DNA of 64,000 bases, taken from Flavobacterium sp. UMI-01. Its GTDB lineage: Bacteria; Bacteroidota; Bacteroidia; Flavobacteriales; Flavobacteriaceae. Location: the NCBI RefSeq assembly GCF_019656315.1, contig NZ_BPLU01000035.1, positions 88,168 to 152,167 on the forward strand, in the 5' to 3' direction. This document shows positions 24,651 through 34,189 of this stretch, piece after piece; the stretch's first letter is position 1, and each line of letters opens with the position of its first letter. Made by a program: the position numbers and the translations under genes. The notes beneath the pieces were generated by a model. That model made no database searches. It was not told the DNA's origin and was given only the letters and a program-made list of their open reading frames with translations.

Positions 24651-26099
24651 ATGGACTTGCTGGATTTAAAAAAGCTAGTAGATGAACTGGTTTTACAACC
24701 ACAAGAAAGCGAATGGCTAGAGTTTAAACATAATTTCCATTCTGCTGAAGAAATTGGTCAGCGAATAGCTGCGCTTTCTAATAGTGCTTGCATTCTAAAC
24801 AAAGACTATGGTTATTTAGTTTTTGGTATAGAAGACGGTACGCAAAATGTTGTAGGAACTACATTTAAAGCAAAATCCCACAAAGCAAAAGGAAGTGAAG
24901 AGTTGGAACTTTGGTTGGCTCATAGATTAAATCCTAGAATTGATTTTCAAATTTATGAATTTGATTATGACCAAAAACACATTTCGTTATTCATCATTCC
25001 CGCAGCAAAAACACAACCTGTTGAGTTTTTGCATCAAGCTTACATCCGTTTGGGGTCTTATACAAAGAAACTGAATGATTTTCCTGAAAAACAGGCCAAA
25101 ATATGGCGTAATACAGGAAAACCTTATGAGCTTGAATTGGCAAAAGACAATTTATCTGCATCCGATGTTATAAGATTACTTAGTACCGAAACTTATTTTG
25201 ACTTAATGAAGATTCCCTATCCGTCAGATCAAAAAGGAGTAATCCAAAAGTTGATAGAAGATGATGTCGTTGTAAAAATCCATTCAAAATATGCCGTCAC
25301 AAATTTAGGTGCTTTACTACTTGCCAAAGAATTAAAAGATTTTGAAACTGTCGATCGCAAATCAGTTAGAGTTATTGTGTACAAAGGTGCTAATAAAGTG
25401 GAAACAGAACGAGAGCAAATTGGCAGTAAAGGCTACGCAATTGGTTTTGAAGGCATGGTCAATTGGATAAATGGACAATTACCCGCCAACGAAGAAATTG
25501 GTAAAGCACTTAGAACAGAATCAAGAATGTATCCAGAAATTGCTATTCGAGAGTTAGTAGGTAACCTACTCATACACCAAGATTTAAGTAGTAAAGGCTT
25601 TCCTATGATTGAAATATTCAAAGACCGTATTGAGTTTACTAATCCAGGTGTTCCAATAGTAAACCCAGATCGTTTTATTGATTCCTATAATTCTCGTAAT
25701 GATAAATTAGCCGATTTGATGCGTAGAATGGGGTTTTGTGAAGAAAAAGGTTCTGGTATGGATAAGGTGTTTTTTTATAACGAATTGTATCAACTGCCGC
25801 CTATCAATGTATTAGTGGTCGAAGACAAAACCAGAGTAACAATTTACTCATACAAAACGTTAAATGAATTAGATAAAAAAGAAAAAATAAGAGCATGCTA
25901 TCAACATGCGTGTTTGAAATATGTGTCAAATGATAAAATGACCAATCAATCATTGCGAGATCGATTTAAAATTGAAGACCACAACGCAGCCATTGCTTCT
26001 CGTATTATCAAAGATGCGTTGGCCGATGAAGTAATCAAATTAGAAGATCCTGAAAGCAACTCACGTAAATACGCCAAGTACATCCCTTTTTGGGCATAA
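24651..26099 (+). CDS. AlbA_2/Schlafen-like protein with GHKL-type ATP-binding domain
   Basis: The N-terminal AlbA_2 (Schlafen-type) domain is marked by ESEWLEFKHN near residue 18 and RIAALSNSACIL near 38. The C-terminal part has a GHKL ATPase-like region: RELVGNLLIHQD near 303, DRIEFTNPG near 325 and EKGSGMDKVF near 365. A winged-helix-like tail follows (LRDRFKIEDHNAA). Such proteins are often labelled transcriptional regulators and recur inside type I restriction loci, where their role is not established. It lies 10 nt after hsdM and precedes a repeat-bearing spacer before hsdS. Confidence 0.85.
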   Translation: MDLLDLKKLVDELVLQPQESEWLEFKHNFHSAEEIGQRIAALSNSACILNKDYGYLVFGIEDGTQNVVGTTFKAKSHKAKGSEELELWLAHRLNPRIDFQIYEFDYDQKHISLFIIPAAKTQPVEFLHQAYIRLGSYTKKLNDFPEKQAKIWRNTGKPYELELAKDNLSASDVIRLLSTETYFDLMKIPYPSDQKGVIQKLIEDDVVVKIHSKYAVTNLGALLLAKELKDFETVDRKSVRVIVYKGANKVETEREQIGSKGYAIGFEGMVNWINGQLPANEEIGKALRTESRMYPEIAIRELVGNLLIHQDLSSKGFPMIEIFKDRIEFTNPGVPIVNPDRFIDSYNSRNDKLADLMRRMGFCEEKGSGMDKVFFYNELYQLPPINVLVVEDKTRVTIYSYKTLNELDKKEKIRACYQHACLKYVSNDKMTNQSLRDRFKIEDHNAAIASRIIKDALADEVIKLEDPESNSRKYAKYIPFWA

Positions 26100-26112
26100 G
26101 TTTCTCATGAGT

Positions 26113-26274
26113 CTTATTTGATTGTAGTGCTAGGTTATCAAGATTCTTATTTGATGGTTGTTTGATAATAAAGCAAAAATAAAACACAAACTGCTGATTT
26201 TTAGTGCTTTTTTATTTGATGCTTATTTGATTGTAGCGCTGGATCTGGTGGATTCTTATTTGATGGTTATTTGA
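26113..26274. repeat. Two 53-bp imperfect direct repeats built on TTATTTGAT
   Basis: Copies at 26113-26165 and 26222-26274 share CTTATTTGATTGTAG at the left and GATTCTTATTTGATGG at the right, with a divergent middle. TTATTTGAT itself occurs five times in the spacer, about 31-32 nt apart within each copy. They fill the gap between the AlbA/ATPase gene and hsdS, so they may be operator sites or recombination substrates. Confidence 0.65.
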
Positions 26275-26304
26275 CAACCAACCAATAGTTAAACTAAAAA
26301 AATT

Positions 26305-27522
26305 ATGAAACAAGAATATAAAGAAACAGAATTGGGACGGATTCCTAAGGAGTGGGAAGTGAAAAAGTTAGATGCTTTAGGAGTTTTTTTTAAAGGCAAA
26401 GGTGTTCCTAAAGTTCAGATTACAGATAATGGTTTTAATTGTTTAACTTATGGTGATTTATACACCAAGTACGATGTAATTATTAACAATGTTAAATCTT
26501 TTATACCCAAAGAAGTTGCTAAAATAAGTCAAGAAATAGAATATGGAGATATTTGTTTTTCAGGTTCTGGTGAAACTCTTAAAGAAATAGGCAAATGTGC
26601 TGTTTATTTAGAAAAAGAACCTGGCTATGCTGGAGGTGATATTATTGTTTTTAGAGGTAATCAAGAACCATTAGCACTTTCATATATACTTAATTCGACA
26701 GTTGTAAATCGTCAAAAGTATAAATATGGTCAAGGTCATTCAGTTGTTCATATTTATAGTTCGCAATTAAAAAACCTAAAAATTCCACTTCCCCCGCTTC
26801 CAGAACAAAAAGCAATAGCCGAGTGCCTTTCTACTTGGGATTATGGAATAAAAAGTCAATCACAACTTATAAAAGCCAAAGAAAAGCGTCTAAAAGCTCT
26901 AATGCAACAATTGCTTACAGGAAAAAAACGATTGGCAGGATTTACGGATGAATGGGGTTTTACAAAATTTGAAGATTTCTACACTGAAAATAAGATTAAA
27001 GCAAATGATAGTAAATATGAAGTATTATCAGTAACAAAAAATGGTATTGTTTCGCAATCTGAATATTTCAATAAAGAAATAGCAAGTAGCGACACTTCAA
27101 AATATTTAGTTGTAAAGCAAAATGATTTTGTAATGAGTGGTTTGAATTTTTGGATGGGATCTTATGATGTTTTAAATAATTTTGAAATAGGAATAGTATC
27201 TCCAGCATATAAGGTATATCGATTGAAAAAAGCATATAATAGTGCCTATTTTAGATTTTTTGTTAAAAGCAAAGCGATGTTAGATGCAATGGTTGGCTGT
27301 TCTGTTATGGGTGCATCAATAGTTCGTAGAAATTTTGATAAAGAAATTTTACATGAATGGAGTTTTAAAATCCCCTCTTTCGAAGAGCAAACCGCTATTG
27401 CAATAATTTTAAAAACAGCAGAAAAAGAAATCCAAATAGAAAAACAAAAATTAACTGATTTACAAAAACAGAAAAAAGGTTTAATGCAACAGTTGCTAAC
27501 GGGTAAAGTAAGGTTGGTTTAA
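26305..27522 (+). CDS. hsdS: Type I restriction-modification specificity subunit
   Basis: The 405-aa protein has the full two-domain layout. TRD1 (about 1-170) ends in IPLPPLPEQKAIAECL, and TRD2 (about 200-350) ends in FKIPSFEEQTAIAIIL. Each is followed by a coiled-coil spacer ending in the near-identical motif LMQQLLTGK (about residues 200 and 395). It directs HsdM and HsdR to a bipartite DNA site. The two repeats would allow domain exchange. It lies after the TTATTTGAT repeats and before a 271-nt gap to hsdR. Confidence 0.94.
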   Translation: MKQEYKETELGRIPKEWEVKKLDALGVFFKGKGVPKVQITDNGFNCLTYGDLYTKYDVIINNVKSFIPKEVAKISQEIEYGDICFSGSGETLKEIGKCAVYLEKEPGYAGGDIIVFRGNQEPLALSYILNSTVVNRQKYKYGQGHSVVHIYSSQLKNLKIPLPPLPEQKAIAECLSTWDYGIKSQSQLIKAKEKRLKALMQQLLTGKKRLAGFTDEWGFTKFEDFYTENKIKANDSKYEVLSVTKNGIVSQSEYFNKEIASSDTSKYLVVKQNDFVMSGLNFWMGSYDVLNNFEIGIVSPAYKVYRLKKAYNSAYFRFFVKSKAMLDAMVGCSVMGASIVRRNFDKEILHEWSFKIPSFEEQTAIAIILKTAEKEIQIEKQKLTDLQKQKKGLMQQLLTGKVRLV

Positions 27523-27793
27523 CCTGCAGTAGCCTAATAGAAAATCAGTTGCTAAGGTTCTCAAAAAAAAGCACTCAAATACATTGGTTCAAAGTTGTAA
27601 TTTGCGATTGGTAACCGCCTTTAAAGTAAATAAAATAGAAGAGATTTAAAGACTGCTACAACTAATGTACTAAGCCAAGTTCTTTACCCTTTGGGTAGTG
27701 AAACAACAAGGGTAGTGTATTATTGTAGTAAAATGCAAACTTACAGATAGGAACAAATAAAAATAACGCTAAACTACCTAAAACCAACAGATA

Positions 27794-30700
27794 ATGGCAT
27801 TTACAGAAGATAATATTTCACAGCTTCCGGCCTTAAAATTATTGATTAATTTAGGTTATACCTATTTGACGCCACCAGAAGCATTAAATAGGCGCGATAA
27901 TAGAGAAAGTAATGTCATCTTAACAGATGTTTTACGAGAACGATTGATGCACATCAACAATATTAAACTAGGTAGTAAAAAAACCAAGTTTAACATTTCA
28001 AATATTGAAAAAGCCATTCAAAAACTGCAAGACATTCCACTTGCCGAAGGCTTGATTCATGCTTGCAATCAGACTTATAATTTGTTGGTTTTTGGGCATG
28101 CTTTGGAACAATCTATCGATGGTGACAAAAAAAGCCATACCATTCAATATATTGATTGGGAGAAGCCTTCTAATAATCATTTTCATGTTACGGAAGAATT
28201 CTCTGTAATGCGTACAGGTCGTAAAGATACTTATCGTCCGGATATTGTGCTGTTTGTCAATGGTATTCCATTAGCAGTTATCGAATGCAAAAGCCCAATG
28301 ATTAAGGAGCCAATTAATCAAGCTATTAGTCAGCACATTCGTAACCAACAAGAAAACGGCATACAAAATTTGTATATATACAGCCAAGTATTATTAGCAA
28401 CTTCCTTATTGGAAACAAAATATGCAACTACAAATACCAAAGAAGAATTTTGGGCTGTATGGAAAGAAAAAGATAATTCCTATATAGAAAATTTAGAAGG
28501 TATTGTCAATAAGCCATTGTCTAACGATGTAGAATCGAAACTTTTTGCAAATACTGATATCAGAAATAATTTTGACTATCAAGCTTATAAAGAAAAACAC
28601 CAACAACATGTTGCACCAACACAGCAAGATATTTTTATTCAGGGGTTATTAAGTCCTGAGCGATTACTTACAATTGTAAAAGATTACATTTTGTTTGAAG
28701 GTGGTGTGATAAAAAAAATTGCTCGTTTTCAGCAGTATTTTTCAATCAAAAAAATTATAGACAGGATAAGACCTGTCCGCAATGGAAAACGTAAAGGAGG
28801 GGTGATTTGGCATACACAAGGGAGTGGAAAATCACTCACAATGGCTATGTTGGCGCGAAAAATTCAGGATACAATTTCAAATCCACAGATAATACTGGTA
28901 ACGGACAGGGTTGATCTTGACCGTCAAATTACAACTACTTTACAAAAAGTTGAAGTCGATGTTATTAATGCAGCCTCAGGAAAACAATTGGTGAGTTTAT
29001 TACAAGGCAATGGGGATTTGGTAATTACTACTATTATCAACAAATTTGACGCAGCTGTAAAAAGTTTATCTGACAATCAATTAACGAGTCATAATATTTT
29101 TGTGCTAATTGATGAGGGGCACAGAACGCAACATGGTGTTTTTAATGTAAATATGGAAAAAGTATTGCCAAATGCTTGTTTTATAGTATTTACAGGGACA
29201 CCATTAATGAAAAAACAAAAAAACACGGCTAATAAATTTGGTGGGATTATAGATACTTATCCAATTTCTGAAGCTGTAACTGACGGTGCAATTGTTCCAA
29301 TTTTATACGAAGGTCGCTTAGCAATTCAAGATGTTAATCGAAAGGCTCTAGATAATGGCGTGGATATTCTCATGGAAGATATAGCCGAATATCATAAAGC
29401 AGACCTTAAAAAGAAAATGAGTCAAGCGAGGTTAATTTCAAAAACAGATCAAAATATTTTTCAAACAGCTTTAGATATCAGTTCGCATTTTTACTCAAAC
29501 TGGGGAGATAATAAAGAGGGGGTACACTCTGGTTTTAGAGGCATGGTAGTGTGCCCAGATAAATTGACAGCTGTTAAATACAAAAAAGCCTTTGATCTCA
29601 TCGGAAAGGTTAAAACAGAAGTTGTAATGTCTGCCCCTGATACTAGAGAAAATAATGAAGATGTTCACAGTTCCGAATCTCCTGAAGTAAATCAATATTA
29701 TGAGTTGCTTAAAACGAAGTATGGTCAAGATATAGATAAAATGATCATTCAACAGTATGAATATGGTGAGAATATTGAGTTATTAATTGTAATTGACAAG
29801 CTACTTACTGGTTTTGATGTTCCTCAAACAATTGTTTTGTATTTATGCCGTAAACTTAGAGAACACACTTTGTTACAGGCAATTGCAAGGGTAAATAGAG
29901 TATATCCTGGAAAAGATTTTGGCTATATTATTGATTACGCTGGAATCATGGAGGAACTTCAAGTTGCACTTGAAAATTATTCGGGTAATGATGATTCTTT
30001 TGATCCTGAAGACCTTGCAGGTTCATTAACAAATATTTCCGAAGAGATAGGTAAATTACCGCGTGCACATGCTGACCTTTTAGCTATTTTCAAAAAGATA
30101 ACTAACAAACTAAATATTGATGAATATATTGTATTTCTAGCTGACCAAGCTATTCGAGATGATTTCTATAATAAATTTAATGTTTATGCAAGAATTTTAA
30201 AAATGGCTCTATCATCCTTGGATTTTCATAATAATACTACTGAAAAGAGTATAGAAATCTATAAAGAAGATCTTAAAAAATATGCAAATATAAGGGTTGC
30301 TGCAAATTCTGTATACCTAGATAAAGTGAGTTTTAGTCAATATGAAAAGCAACTCCAAAAATTACTAGACCAACACGTAATTACCGAAGAAATCATTCGA
30401 TTAGTAGAACCTTTAAACATTTTGGATGCAGAGGCTTTTGAAGAAGAAGTAAATAAACTTGTAGGTTCAAGAGCAAAAGCCGAAAAAATAGCAGCTGCTA
30501 CGTCAAAATTTCTTTCTATTAATATTGACGCAAATCCTGCACTTTATAAAAAACTATCGGAGCTAATTAGTGAAACAATTGCAGATATGCGTGCTAATCG
30601 ACTTTCTGAAATTGATGCACTTAGAAAGTTGAAAGAAATCAAAAAAAATGCTGTAAATGGTTCTTCTGATGATCTACCCCTAGAGATACAAGATAAAAAT

Positions 30701-30949
30701 AGAAATCGAGCCATTTATCAACTTTTTAAAGAAGAAAATAAATTAGAAAGCAAAGGAATAGAACTCACTCTAATGTTTGATAAAATTGTCTCAAATTATG
30801 AAATAGTAGATTGGCATAAGCGCACAGATATTATCAATAAAATTGAATTGGAATTCGGTGACTATTTGATGGATATGTTTGATGTTCCCATGTCAAAAGC
30901 AGATGAATTAACTGAAAAAGCTATTGCTATTGCTATTGCAAATAGATAA
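27794..30949 (+). CDS. hsdR: Type I restriction enzyme endonuclease/translocase subunit
   Basis: The 1051-aa protein has an N-terminal nuclease domain with the PD-(D/E)xK motif (RPDIVLFVNG and AVIECKSP, about residues 150-170). A SF2 helicase/translocase core follows, with Walker A HTQGSGKSLTM (about 336) and the DEGHRTQHG motif (about 440), then RecA2 (LLTGFDVPQT, AIARVNRVYPGKDFG) and a helical C-terminus. It translocates DNA and cuts unmodified DNA at a distance. The 271-nt spacer before it contains no gene I can see. It is followed at once by a YgjP-like gene. Confidence 0.95.
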   Translation: MAFTEDNISQLPALKLLINLGYTYLTPPEALNRRDNRESNVILTDVLRERLMHINNIKLGSKKTKFNISNIEKAIQKLQDIPLAEGLIHACNQTYNLLVFGHALEQSIDGDKKSHTIQYIDWEKPSNNHFHVTEEFSVMRTGRKDTYRPDIVLFVNGIPLAVIECKSPMIKEPINQAISQHIRNQQENGIQNLYIYSQVLLATSLLETKYATTNTKEEFWAVWKEKDNSYIENLEGIVNKPLSNDVESKLFANTDIRNNFDYQAYKEKHQQHVAPTQQDIFIQGLLSPERLLTIVKDYILFEGGVIKKIARFQQYFSIKKIIDRIRPVRNGKRKGGVIWHTQGSGKSLTMAMLARKIQDTISNPQIILVTDRVDLDRQITTTLQKVEVDVINAASGKQLVSLLQGNGDLVITTIINKFDAAVKSLSDNQLTSHNIFVLIDEGHRTQHGVFNVNMEKVLPNACFIVFTGTPLMKKQKNTANKFGGIIDTYPISEAVTDGAIVPILYEGRLAIQDVNRKALDNGVDILMEDIAEYHKADLKKKMSQARLISKTDQNIFQTALDISSHFYSNWGDNKEGVHSGFRGMVVCPDKLTAVKYKKAFDLIGKVKTEVVMSAPDTRENNEDVHSSESPEVNQYYELLKTKYGQDIDKMIIQQYEYGENIELLIVIDKLLTGFDVPQTIVLYLCRKLREHTLLQAIARVNRVYPGKDFGYIIDYAGIMEELQVALENYSGNDDSFDPEDLAGSLTNISEEIGKLPRAHADLLAIFKKITNKLNIDEYIVFLADQAIRDDFYNKFNVYARILKMALSSLDFHNNTTEKSIEIYKEDLKKYANIRVAANSVYLDKVSFSQYEKQLQKLLDQHVITEEIIRLVEPLNILDAEAFEEEVNKLVGSRAKAEKIAAATSKFLSINIDANPALYKKLSELISETIADMRANRLSEIDALRKLKEIKKNAVNGSSDDLPLEIQDKNRNRAIYQLFKEENKLESKGIELTLMFDKIVSNYEIVDWHKRTDIINKIELEFGDYLMDMFDVPMSKADELTEKAIAIAIANR

Positions 30950-30950
30950 A

Positions 30951-31646
30951 ATGATGATAGAGCAAATTAAATACGGTAGTCACACTATTGAATTTGAATT
31001 GAAATATTCGAATCGCAAAACTTTGGGAGTAAAAATTCTGCCTGATACTTCTGTATATGTTACTGCTCCCTTTGAACTTTCTCTCGATAAAATTAAAGAA
31101 AATCTTTCTAAGAAAGCAAGTTGGATTATAAATCAAAAAACGTATTTTTTAAATTTTGACTCAACAGTAGTGTCTTATGAAATAAAAACTGGTTACAGTG
31201 TACATTATTTAGGCAGACAATATAAGTTAATCGTTGAAAAATCAGAAAAAAACGAAGTGCTTTACAAAGGGAATTTATTTTTAGTTTCTGTAAAAGATAA
31301 GCGAAAAGCACAAACCTTTTTTGATCAGTGGCTAAGGGAAAGAGCTATTCTTAAAATTAGCGAAATAGCGAAAACAGTTATCAAAAAGTTTGGCGAACGT
31401 TATTTTATACCCTCAGAAATATACTTTCAAGATATGCCTACACGTTGGGGAAGTTGCACTATAAAAGACAAGTTAATCTTTAATCCTAAATTAATTCACA
31501 CCCCAAAGCGTTGCATTGAGTATGTTGTTATGCATGAATTATGCCACATGGTTCATAAACATCATAATGATAGTTTTTTTAAGTTACTTACGATAATGAT
31601 GCCTGATTGGGAAAAAAGGAAAATCAAATTAGATTCTTATTTGTAA
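30951..31646 (+). CDS. YgjP/SprT-like zinc metallopeptidase
   Basis: M48-like family protein of 231 aa with a zinc motif HELCHMVHKHH (about residue 192; HExxH followed by His). A conserved block MPTRWGSCT (about 155) and LIFNPKLIHTPKRC follow the usual pattern of this family. Proteins of this family lie next to HsdR in many type I restriction loci, but their function is not settled. The ATG is 1 nt after the hsdR stop, so expression is coupled. Cytosolic; no signal peptide. Confidence 0.88.
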   Translation: MMIEQIKYGSHTIEFELKYSNRKTLGVKILPDTSVYVTAPFELSLDKIKENLSKKASWIINQKTYFLNFDSTVVSYEIKTGYSVHYLGRQYKLIVEKSEKNEVLYKGNLFLVSVKDKRKAQTFFDQWLRERAILKISEIAKTVIKKFGERYFIPSEIYFQDMPTRWGSCTIKDKLIFNPKLIHTPKRCIEYVVMHELCHMVHKHHNDSFFKLLTIMMPDWEKRKIKLDSYL

Positions 31647-31830
31647 TATTGGTGTGGAATGCCCACACAACTTACTCTAAACCAAAACTTTTCTAAAATT
31701 CCCTTCTGTCAATAAAATTAAAGTTAACCTATTCCCCTTAATTTCCAATAGTTCTCTTTTCAAATTTTCTAAAATTCTTGAAATCTTGAAAAAACAATGT
31801 AATATTTGACGAACAGATGCCAAATACCCT

Positions 31831-32091
31831 CTAATCGAAATGGAAAGCTTGAAATAGATTTTTACTGGAGTTGACTTCAAAATGGGGATAATACGTATTA
31901 TCAAATTCCAAAACCAAAATATTCTGTTTGGTTATATTCAGTAGTTTGTAAACCATTCCATGATTTTTGGTAATCATGATATAGATTTTTCCATCTTGCA
32001 CTTTATCAAAATGTTCTAGGGAGCGTACCACAATAACAGAACCTCCCTCTTCAAGAGGCATAGAATATCCATCTACTAAACAGCTCTTTCC
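31831..32091 (-). pseudogene. Decayed S24/LexA-like repressor or UmuD-type peptidase remnant
   Basis: On the minus strand an open segment reads GKSCLVDGYSMPLEEGGSV onward, where VDGYSM-P matches the S24 catalytic serine motif. The rest (GKIYIMITKNHGMVYKLL) fits the conserved strand with the catalytic Lys region. An in-frame TGA lies just upstream of the serine motif, and no N-terminal helix-turn-helix precedes it. It is therefore a truncated remnant of a phage or plasmid repressor or a UmuD-like protein. It marks the right end of the defence island. Confidence 0.6.
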
Positions 32092-32115
32092 TCAGCTCTC
32101 AGCTGTACAAAATAC

Positions 32116-32150
32116 ATAAACGCTATAAAACTATGTTTTATAGCGTTTAT
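32116..32150. terminator. Perfect 15-bp hairpin downstream of the PUL
   Basis: ATAAACGCTATAAAA pairs exactly with TTTTATAGCGTTTAT around a CTATG loop. It lies after the last PUL gene on the minus strand. It lacks a strong T run there, so it could be a terminator or a symmetric operator. Confidence 0.55.
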
Positions 32151-32219
32151 TAAAATGGTGATTTTACCTCTAGGACTAGTATTAGTAGTTGAACTTAAGG
32201 AGCATGAGTAACCTAATTG

Positions 32220-33059
32220 CTATTGCTTAATAAGTCTTCTTGAAGTCAAAGCTCCTTTACTATCCCTAATTTTTACAATATACAATCCCGAAGACAAATC
32301 ACTAATATCGTATTCATTAGGACTTAGTTGGGTTAAACTTTCAGTGATTTTTTCACCTGTAATGTTGTATAAAGATACATGAGCAATACTTACATCATTT
32401 TTCAATTCTAACTTAAAACTAGATTGCGCAGGGTTGGGGTATAATGAAATTCCATTCTCTAATTCAAAACTATTAGTGCCTAAAGAAGGATTAGAATTTA
32501 AAATCTTAACCTCATCTATATAAAGAAATGAATCTGTGTTATTAAGTATTCTCCCCCCTGGTACATTAACACCTATATCTGCATGAAATATAAGACTATA
32601 AAGGGTCGTTTTAGTAAAATTAGTAGCTGTTTGTGAATCTACTATCGGTATAATTATTTGCTCCCATCCACTAGCACCTGAGTGAAGCGTACTAGGCCTA
32701 ACAACATTAGTACCGTTATTTGTATCAGAAGTGGCATCAAATCTACAACCAATATCAGTTTTGGGGCCATAAACCATCACACTTAGGAATTTAGTATCAG
32801 AAGTTGAAATGGCTAAATCTGGATTTACATCAATTCTAACGAACTCATACCAATTTGTAGATGTTCTCCCAATTTTTAGACAATTCGCAGATGTATTTAT
32901 TCCTGTTTGATCTGGATTTGCTACCACAGCCACCGAAGCTCCAAAGACTCCCGCAGGAGTTGTCGAACCAGTTTCAAAGTCATTCACTATAGTTTGTCCG
33001 TAAATAAATGTTGAACAATAAATTAAAAAAGATAATGTTAAAGTAATTTTTTGTTTCAT
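32220..33059 (-). CDS. Secreted beta-sandwich protein with type IX sorting domain
   Basis: A signal peptide (LTLSFLIYCSTFIYG) is followed by a beta-sandwich domain of about 170 residues (NDFETGSTTPAGVFG, SGWEQIIIPIVDS, SFLYIDEVKIL), resembling a carbohydrate-binding module. The last 75 residues form a type A T9SS sorting domain (ISLYPNPAQSSFKL near 206, ending LIKQ). It would be secreted or surface-anchored through the type IX system. No catalytic motif is obvious, so its role is probably glycan binding. It lies at the downstream end of the PUL and has its own putative operator at 33124. Confidence 0.85.
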   Translation of the reverse strand: MKQKITLTLSFLIYCSTFIYGQTIVNDFETGSTTPAGVFGASVAVVANPDQTGINTSANCLKIGRTSTNWYEFVRIDVNPDLAISTSDTKFLSVMVYGPKTDIGCRFDATSDTNNGTNVVRPSTLHSGASGWEQIIIPIVDSQTATNFTKTTLYSLIFHADIGVNVPGGRILNNTDSFLYIDEVKILNSNPSLGTNSFELENGISLYPNPAQSSFKLELKNDVSIAHVSLYNITGEKITESLTQLSPNEYDISDLSSGLYIVKIRDSKGALTSRRLIKQ

Positions 33060-33123
33060 AATAGTAAAGTTGAATTGTTAATTAATAGTTATGTAAATTT
33101 ATCAGGATTCACTGTCGTAAAAA

Positions 33124-33150
33124 TGGACTATGATTCTGAATATATAGACA
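33124..33150. promoter_or_regulatory. PUL operator-like site, copy 1
   Basis: TGGACT and TAGACA lie 21 bp apart, start to start, in direct orientation, with A/T flanks. The same pair with the same phasing occurs at 49434, 57407 and 57887. This copy is upstream of the gene ending at 33059. The two half-sites are in reversed order relative to the other copies. Confidence 0.6.
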
Positions 33151-33169
33151 TTACTATTCTACTGCACTA

Positions 33170-34039
33170 CTATTTCATTTTCCACACTCTAATATAATCT
33201 ACTTTTGATTCTGTAAATGACCCTATAGCTCTTGAAGTAAAATCTGCAACACCTCCAAAACTAGCTCCTGTAGATAACCACAAAAATTCCTCAACTTGGG
33301 GTACCCAGATACCTTCATAGCGTGTCATGAATTTACCATCGTAATAAATTTCAAGTTTATCTTCATTCCACAATAAACCATATGTATGGTAACCATTGTG
33401 TATGCCTGGGGTGTCATACCTTTTGGTATTCGCTTTTTTTGCGGCTCCATAACCATCTATATGAACCACACTTTTAGTAAAATCACCAATCCACGCCGAT
33501 TCAAAAACATCTATTTCAGCCCCATCAGCCCCAGTTCCATTTACATTACCCATATTGTCACCTTGAAGCCAAAGTGCTGTATGTGTACCAAACATAGTTT
33601 CGGCAATTTCAATCCTAGCTTCAATGTATCCGTATTTGAATTCAAATAAATTATTGCTATAAATGGATCCACAATGTAATGTATTAGCATTAACCTTAAT
33701 GCTCTTGAGTACTAAATTTCCATTTTTATAACTAACGTTCTCTGGTTTCCAAAACCATTGAGAAATTCCTATTTCAGCTCTAGGTGCCCGACTTTGTTGA
33801 GAATTATTTTTCTCCCATTTACTAGCATCAAAGTAATCAAAGTCATCATTAAATATTAACTGCCAATTACTCGTATTTACAGTGTTTAACAATGGCTTTA
33901 CGCCAACTGAAGGGTTGCTGCCCGAATTTATTACCTCATCATCTGGTGAACTTCTATTATTTTCACTACAAGAGCCAAAAATAAAAGCTACCAATAGATA
34001 CGTGATGAATAACATTTTGTTTACAAAAGAATTTTTCAT
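33170..34039 (-). CDS. GH16 family glycoside hydrolase, lipoprotein
   Basis: The lipoprotein signal (LVAFIFGSC) anchors it to the cell surface or periplasm. A single GH16 domain covers the rest. The active-site strand GAEIDVFES (E-x-D-x-x-E, about residue 172) gives the nucleophile and acid/base. Supporting family motifs are WFWKPENVSY, HTALWLQGD and VDYIRVWKM at the C-terminus. This ExDxxE type includes laminarinases, agarases, porphyranases and carrageenases; given the sulfatases beside it, an endo-galactanase type is plausible but not shown. Length (289 aa) is typical. Confidence 0.9.
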   Translation of the reverse strand: MKNSFVNKMLFITYLLVAFIFGSCSENNRSSPDDEVINSGSNPSVGVKPLLNTVNTSNWQLIFNDDFDYFDASKWEKNNSQQSRAPRAEIGISQWFWKPENVSYKNGNLVLKSIKVNANTLHCGSIYSNNLFEFKYGYIEARIEIAETMFGTHTALWLQGDNMGNVNGTGADGAEIDVFESAWIGDFTKSVVHIDGYGAAKKANTKRYDTPGIHNGYHTYGLLWNEDKLEIYYDGKFMTRYEGIWVPQVEEFLWLSTGASFGGVADFTSRAIGSFTESKVDYIRVWKMK

Positions 34040-34189
34040 TTTTATCTTGATTTAGGAATTAATAGGCGAGTCAACCCTAACTGAATTAGATTTTGACGAT
34101 ATTTTTTTGTTCTGTCAAGCTTTAATTTTGGAAAAACGACTAATAAAAATCATGTTTCTTACACCAGGCTGATGAAGAATTTTAATTTA

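Larger units (their letters stand above)
31647..32219. other. Spacer between the defence island and the PUL
   Basis: Besides the S24 remnant and the 15-bp hairpin I see no intact gene; other open frames here are shadows of the decayed gene. Confidence 0.5.

Noticed and set aside
27523..27793. Possible small gene between hsdS and hsdR
   Set aside because: I found no open frame with a plausible start; only a short TACCC/GGGTA hairpin-like stretch is visible.
31677..31904. 75-codon minus-strand ORF overlapping the S24 remnant
   Set aside because: It is in another frame of the decayed gene and its downstream spacer, with no recognisable motif.
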